A stretch of DNA of 5,292 nt from an uncultured Desulfovibrio sp. (lineage in GTDB: Bacteria; Desulfobacterota; Desulfovibrionia; Desulfovibrionales; Desulfovibrionaceae), in NCBI GenBank assembly GCA_946490455.1, contig CAMLXE010000142.1, forward strand, positions 1 through 5,292, in the 5' to 3' direction. Each line of letters starts with the position of its first letter. Position 1 is the first letter of the stretch. Of this stretch, positions 4,879 to 5,292 are shown piece after piece. Made by a program: the position numbers and the translations under genes. The notes beneath the pieces are model-generated. The model saw only the letters and a list, made by a program, of their open reading frames with translations, ran no database searches and was not told the origin of the DNA.

Positions 4879-4959
4879 TCAAGCAAAATCTTGTTGACCC
4901 CAATGCATGTCACGGACCACCTGATCAAGGAGGCTGGCAGGCATCTGTTTTCGGAACAT
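4879..4959 (-). CDS. Doubtful 26-codon open frame between the SDR gene and rsmG
   Basis: An ATG at 4959 opens a short frame ending in TGA at 4879-4881. The peptide has a protein-like mix, including the stretch PASLLDQVVRDMHWGQQDFA. There is no Shine-Dalgarno upstream (the preceding bases are CCACCCTCCCCCAAGATCCC), and the SDR terminator lies only 75 bases before it. The same frame is open back to the amber stop of the SDR gene. It may be chance or the worn remnant of a longer gene. I do not recognise it. Confidence 0.12.
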   Translation of the reverse strand: MFRKQMPASLLDQVVRDMHWGQQDFA

Positions 4960-5034
4960 GGGATCTTGGGGGAGGGTGGAGAGATGGCTGGGAGAAAAGG
5001 CAGACGCAAAGGAGTTGCTTTGGGCGAGTGAAGA

Positions 5035-5062
5035 ACACCGGCCTTGGAGAGCAGGCCGGTGT
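5035..5062 (-). terminator. Terminator of the SDR gene
   Basis: ACACCGGCCT and AGGCCGGTGT form a perfect ten-pair GC-rich stem with an eight-base loop (minus strand, 5062 down to 5035), starting 11 bases after the SDR stop. The following sequence is TCTTCAC, with only a poor T-run, so efficiency may depend on stem strength. It separates the SDR gene from rsmG. Confidence 0.7.
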
Positions 5063-5073
5063 ATCCTTCGGAC

Positions 5074-5292
5074 CTAACGGCTTGTCCAGCCACCGTCGAT
5101 GTAAAGGGTTGTTCCTGTGATGTAGTTAGCCCAGTCGGACGCAAGAAAGACCACGGGGCCAGCCACTTCCTGCGGTTCTCCAAGACGCTTCATGGGGGTC
5201 ATGCTCATAAGCCAATTCAGACGCTCCTTGTCATTTAGCCACCCTTCAGTCATGGGGGTCCGGATATAGGCGGGTGCCACGGCATTCACATT
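5074..5292 (-). CDS. Short-chain dehydrogenase/reductase, C-terminal part (runs off the window)
   Basis: Only the last 72 residues are inside the window, entering from the right edge with no start codon here. NVNAVAPAYIRTPMT is the conserved segment that follows the catalytic Tyr and Lys in classical SDR enzymes (N-x-V-x-P-x-x-I-x-T), although the usual glycine after the proline is alanine. RLGEPQEVAGPVVFLAS and YITGTTLYIDGGW are the standard C-terminal signatures. SDRs of this kind are cytosolic NAD(P)-dependent oxidoreductases. The GGW ending resembles gluconate 5-dehydrogenase-like and related sugar-acid SDRs, but the substrate cannot be told from this part, and the cofactor-binding and catalytic residues are outside. 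It stops at TAG (5076-5074), just before a strong hairpin. Confidence 0.9.
   Translation of the reverse strand, partial: NVNAVAPAYIRTPMTEGWLNDKERLNWLMSMTPMKRLGEPQEVAGPVVFLASDWANYITGTTLYIDGGWTSR

Noticed and set aside
4661..4903. N-terminal extension of rsmG
   Set aside because: The 81 extra codons have no family similarity and precede a well-placed AGGAG, and the extended length would exceed the RsmG norm.
1..5292. CRISPR array, insertion sequence, tRNA or rRNA
   Set aside because: No regularly spaced direct repeats, transposase motifs, cloverleaf or rRNA core sequences were seen on either strand.

Overview
The window looks like ordinary chromosome from a Gram-negative bacterium of medium G+C. 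It carries an outer-membrane-type glycine-zipper lipoprotein (SlyB/17 kDa antigen family), a RarD permease and RsmG. My best guess is the Desulfovibrio group (Desulfovibrionaceae). That guess rests on remembered similarity of the 184-residue SLOG-like protein and the general style of the proteins, and no search was possible. Coding stretches are clearly richer in G+C than the gaps: 39 of 60 bases at 1501-1560, against 21 of 60 at 2221-2280 and 18 of 60 at 301-360.

Layout from left to right. Positions 1-915 hold no gene I can support. They contain several inverted repeats, a promoter-like element beside a perfect palindrome (364-405) and a weak terminator-like hairpin (821-853). Next are two plus-strand genes 99 bases apart: slyB (928-1392) and a SLOG/YpsA-type Rossmann-fold protein of unknown role (1492-2046). 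The second ends in a remarkable hairpin of about 105 bases followed by seven T (2063-2175). A second gene-poor gap (2176-2805) leads into rarD (2806-3714) through a run of small stem-loops. rarD converges on rsmG (minus strand, 3974-4660) across a 259-base gap that contains a 12-bp inverted repeat. rsmG has a good ribosome site, and upstream of it lie a plausible promoter and a 9-bp palindrome. At the right edge is the C-terminal end of a short-chain dehydrogenase/reductase (minus strand, 5074-5292), closed by a strong hairpin terminator.

The genes do not form a recognisable pathway: envelope lipoprotein, orphan nucleotide-binding-type protein, membrane permease, 16S rRNA methyltransferase and oxidoreductase. 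The slyB/SLOG pair could be co-transcribed. I saw no mobile element, CRISPR array, tRNA or rRNA, and no convincing new multi-gene system. The most unusual signals are in the non-coding DNA, above all the long palindrome at 2063-2167 and the structured, gene-free gaps.
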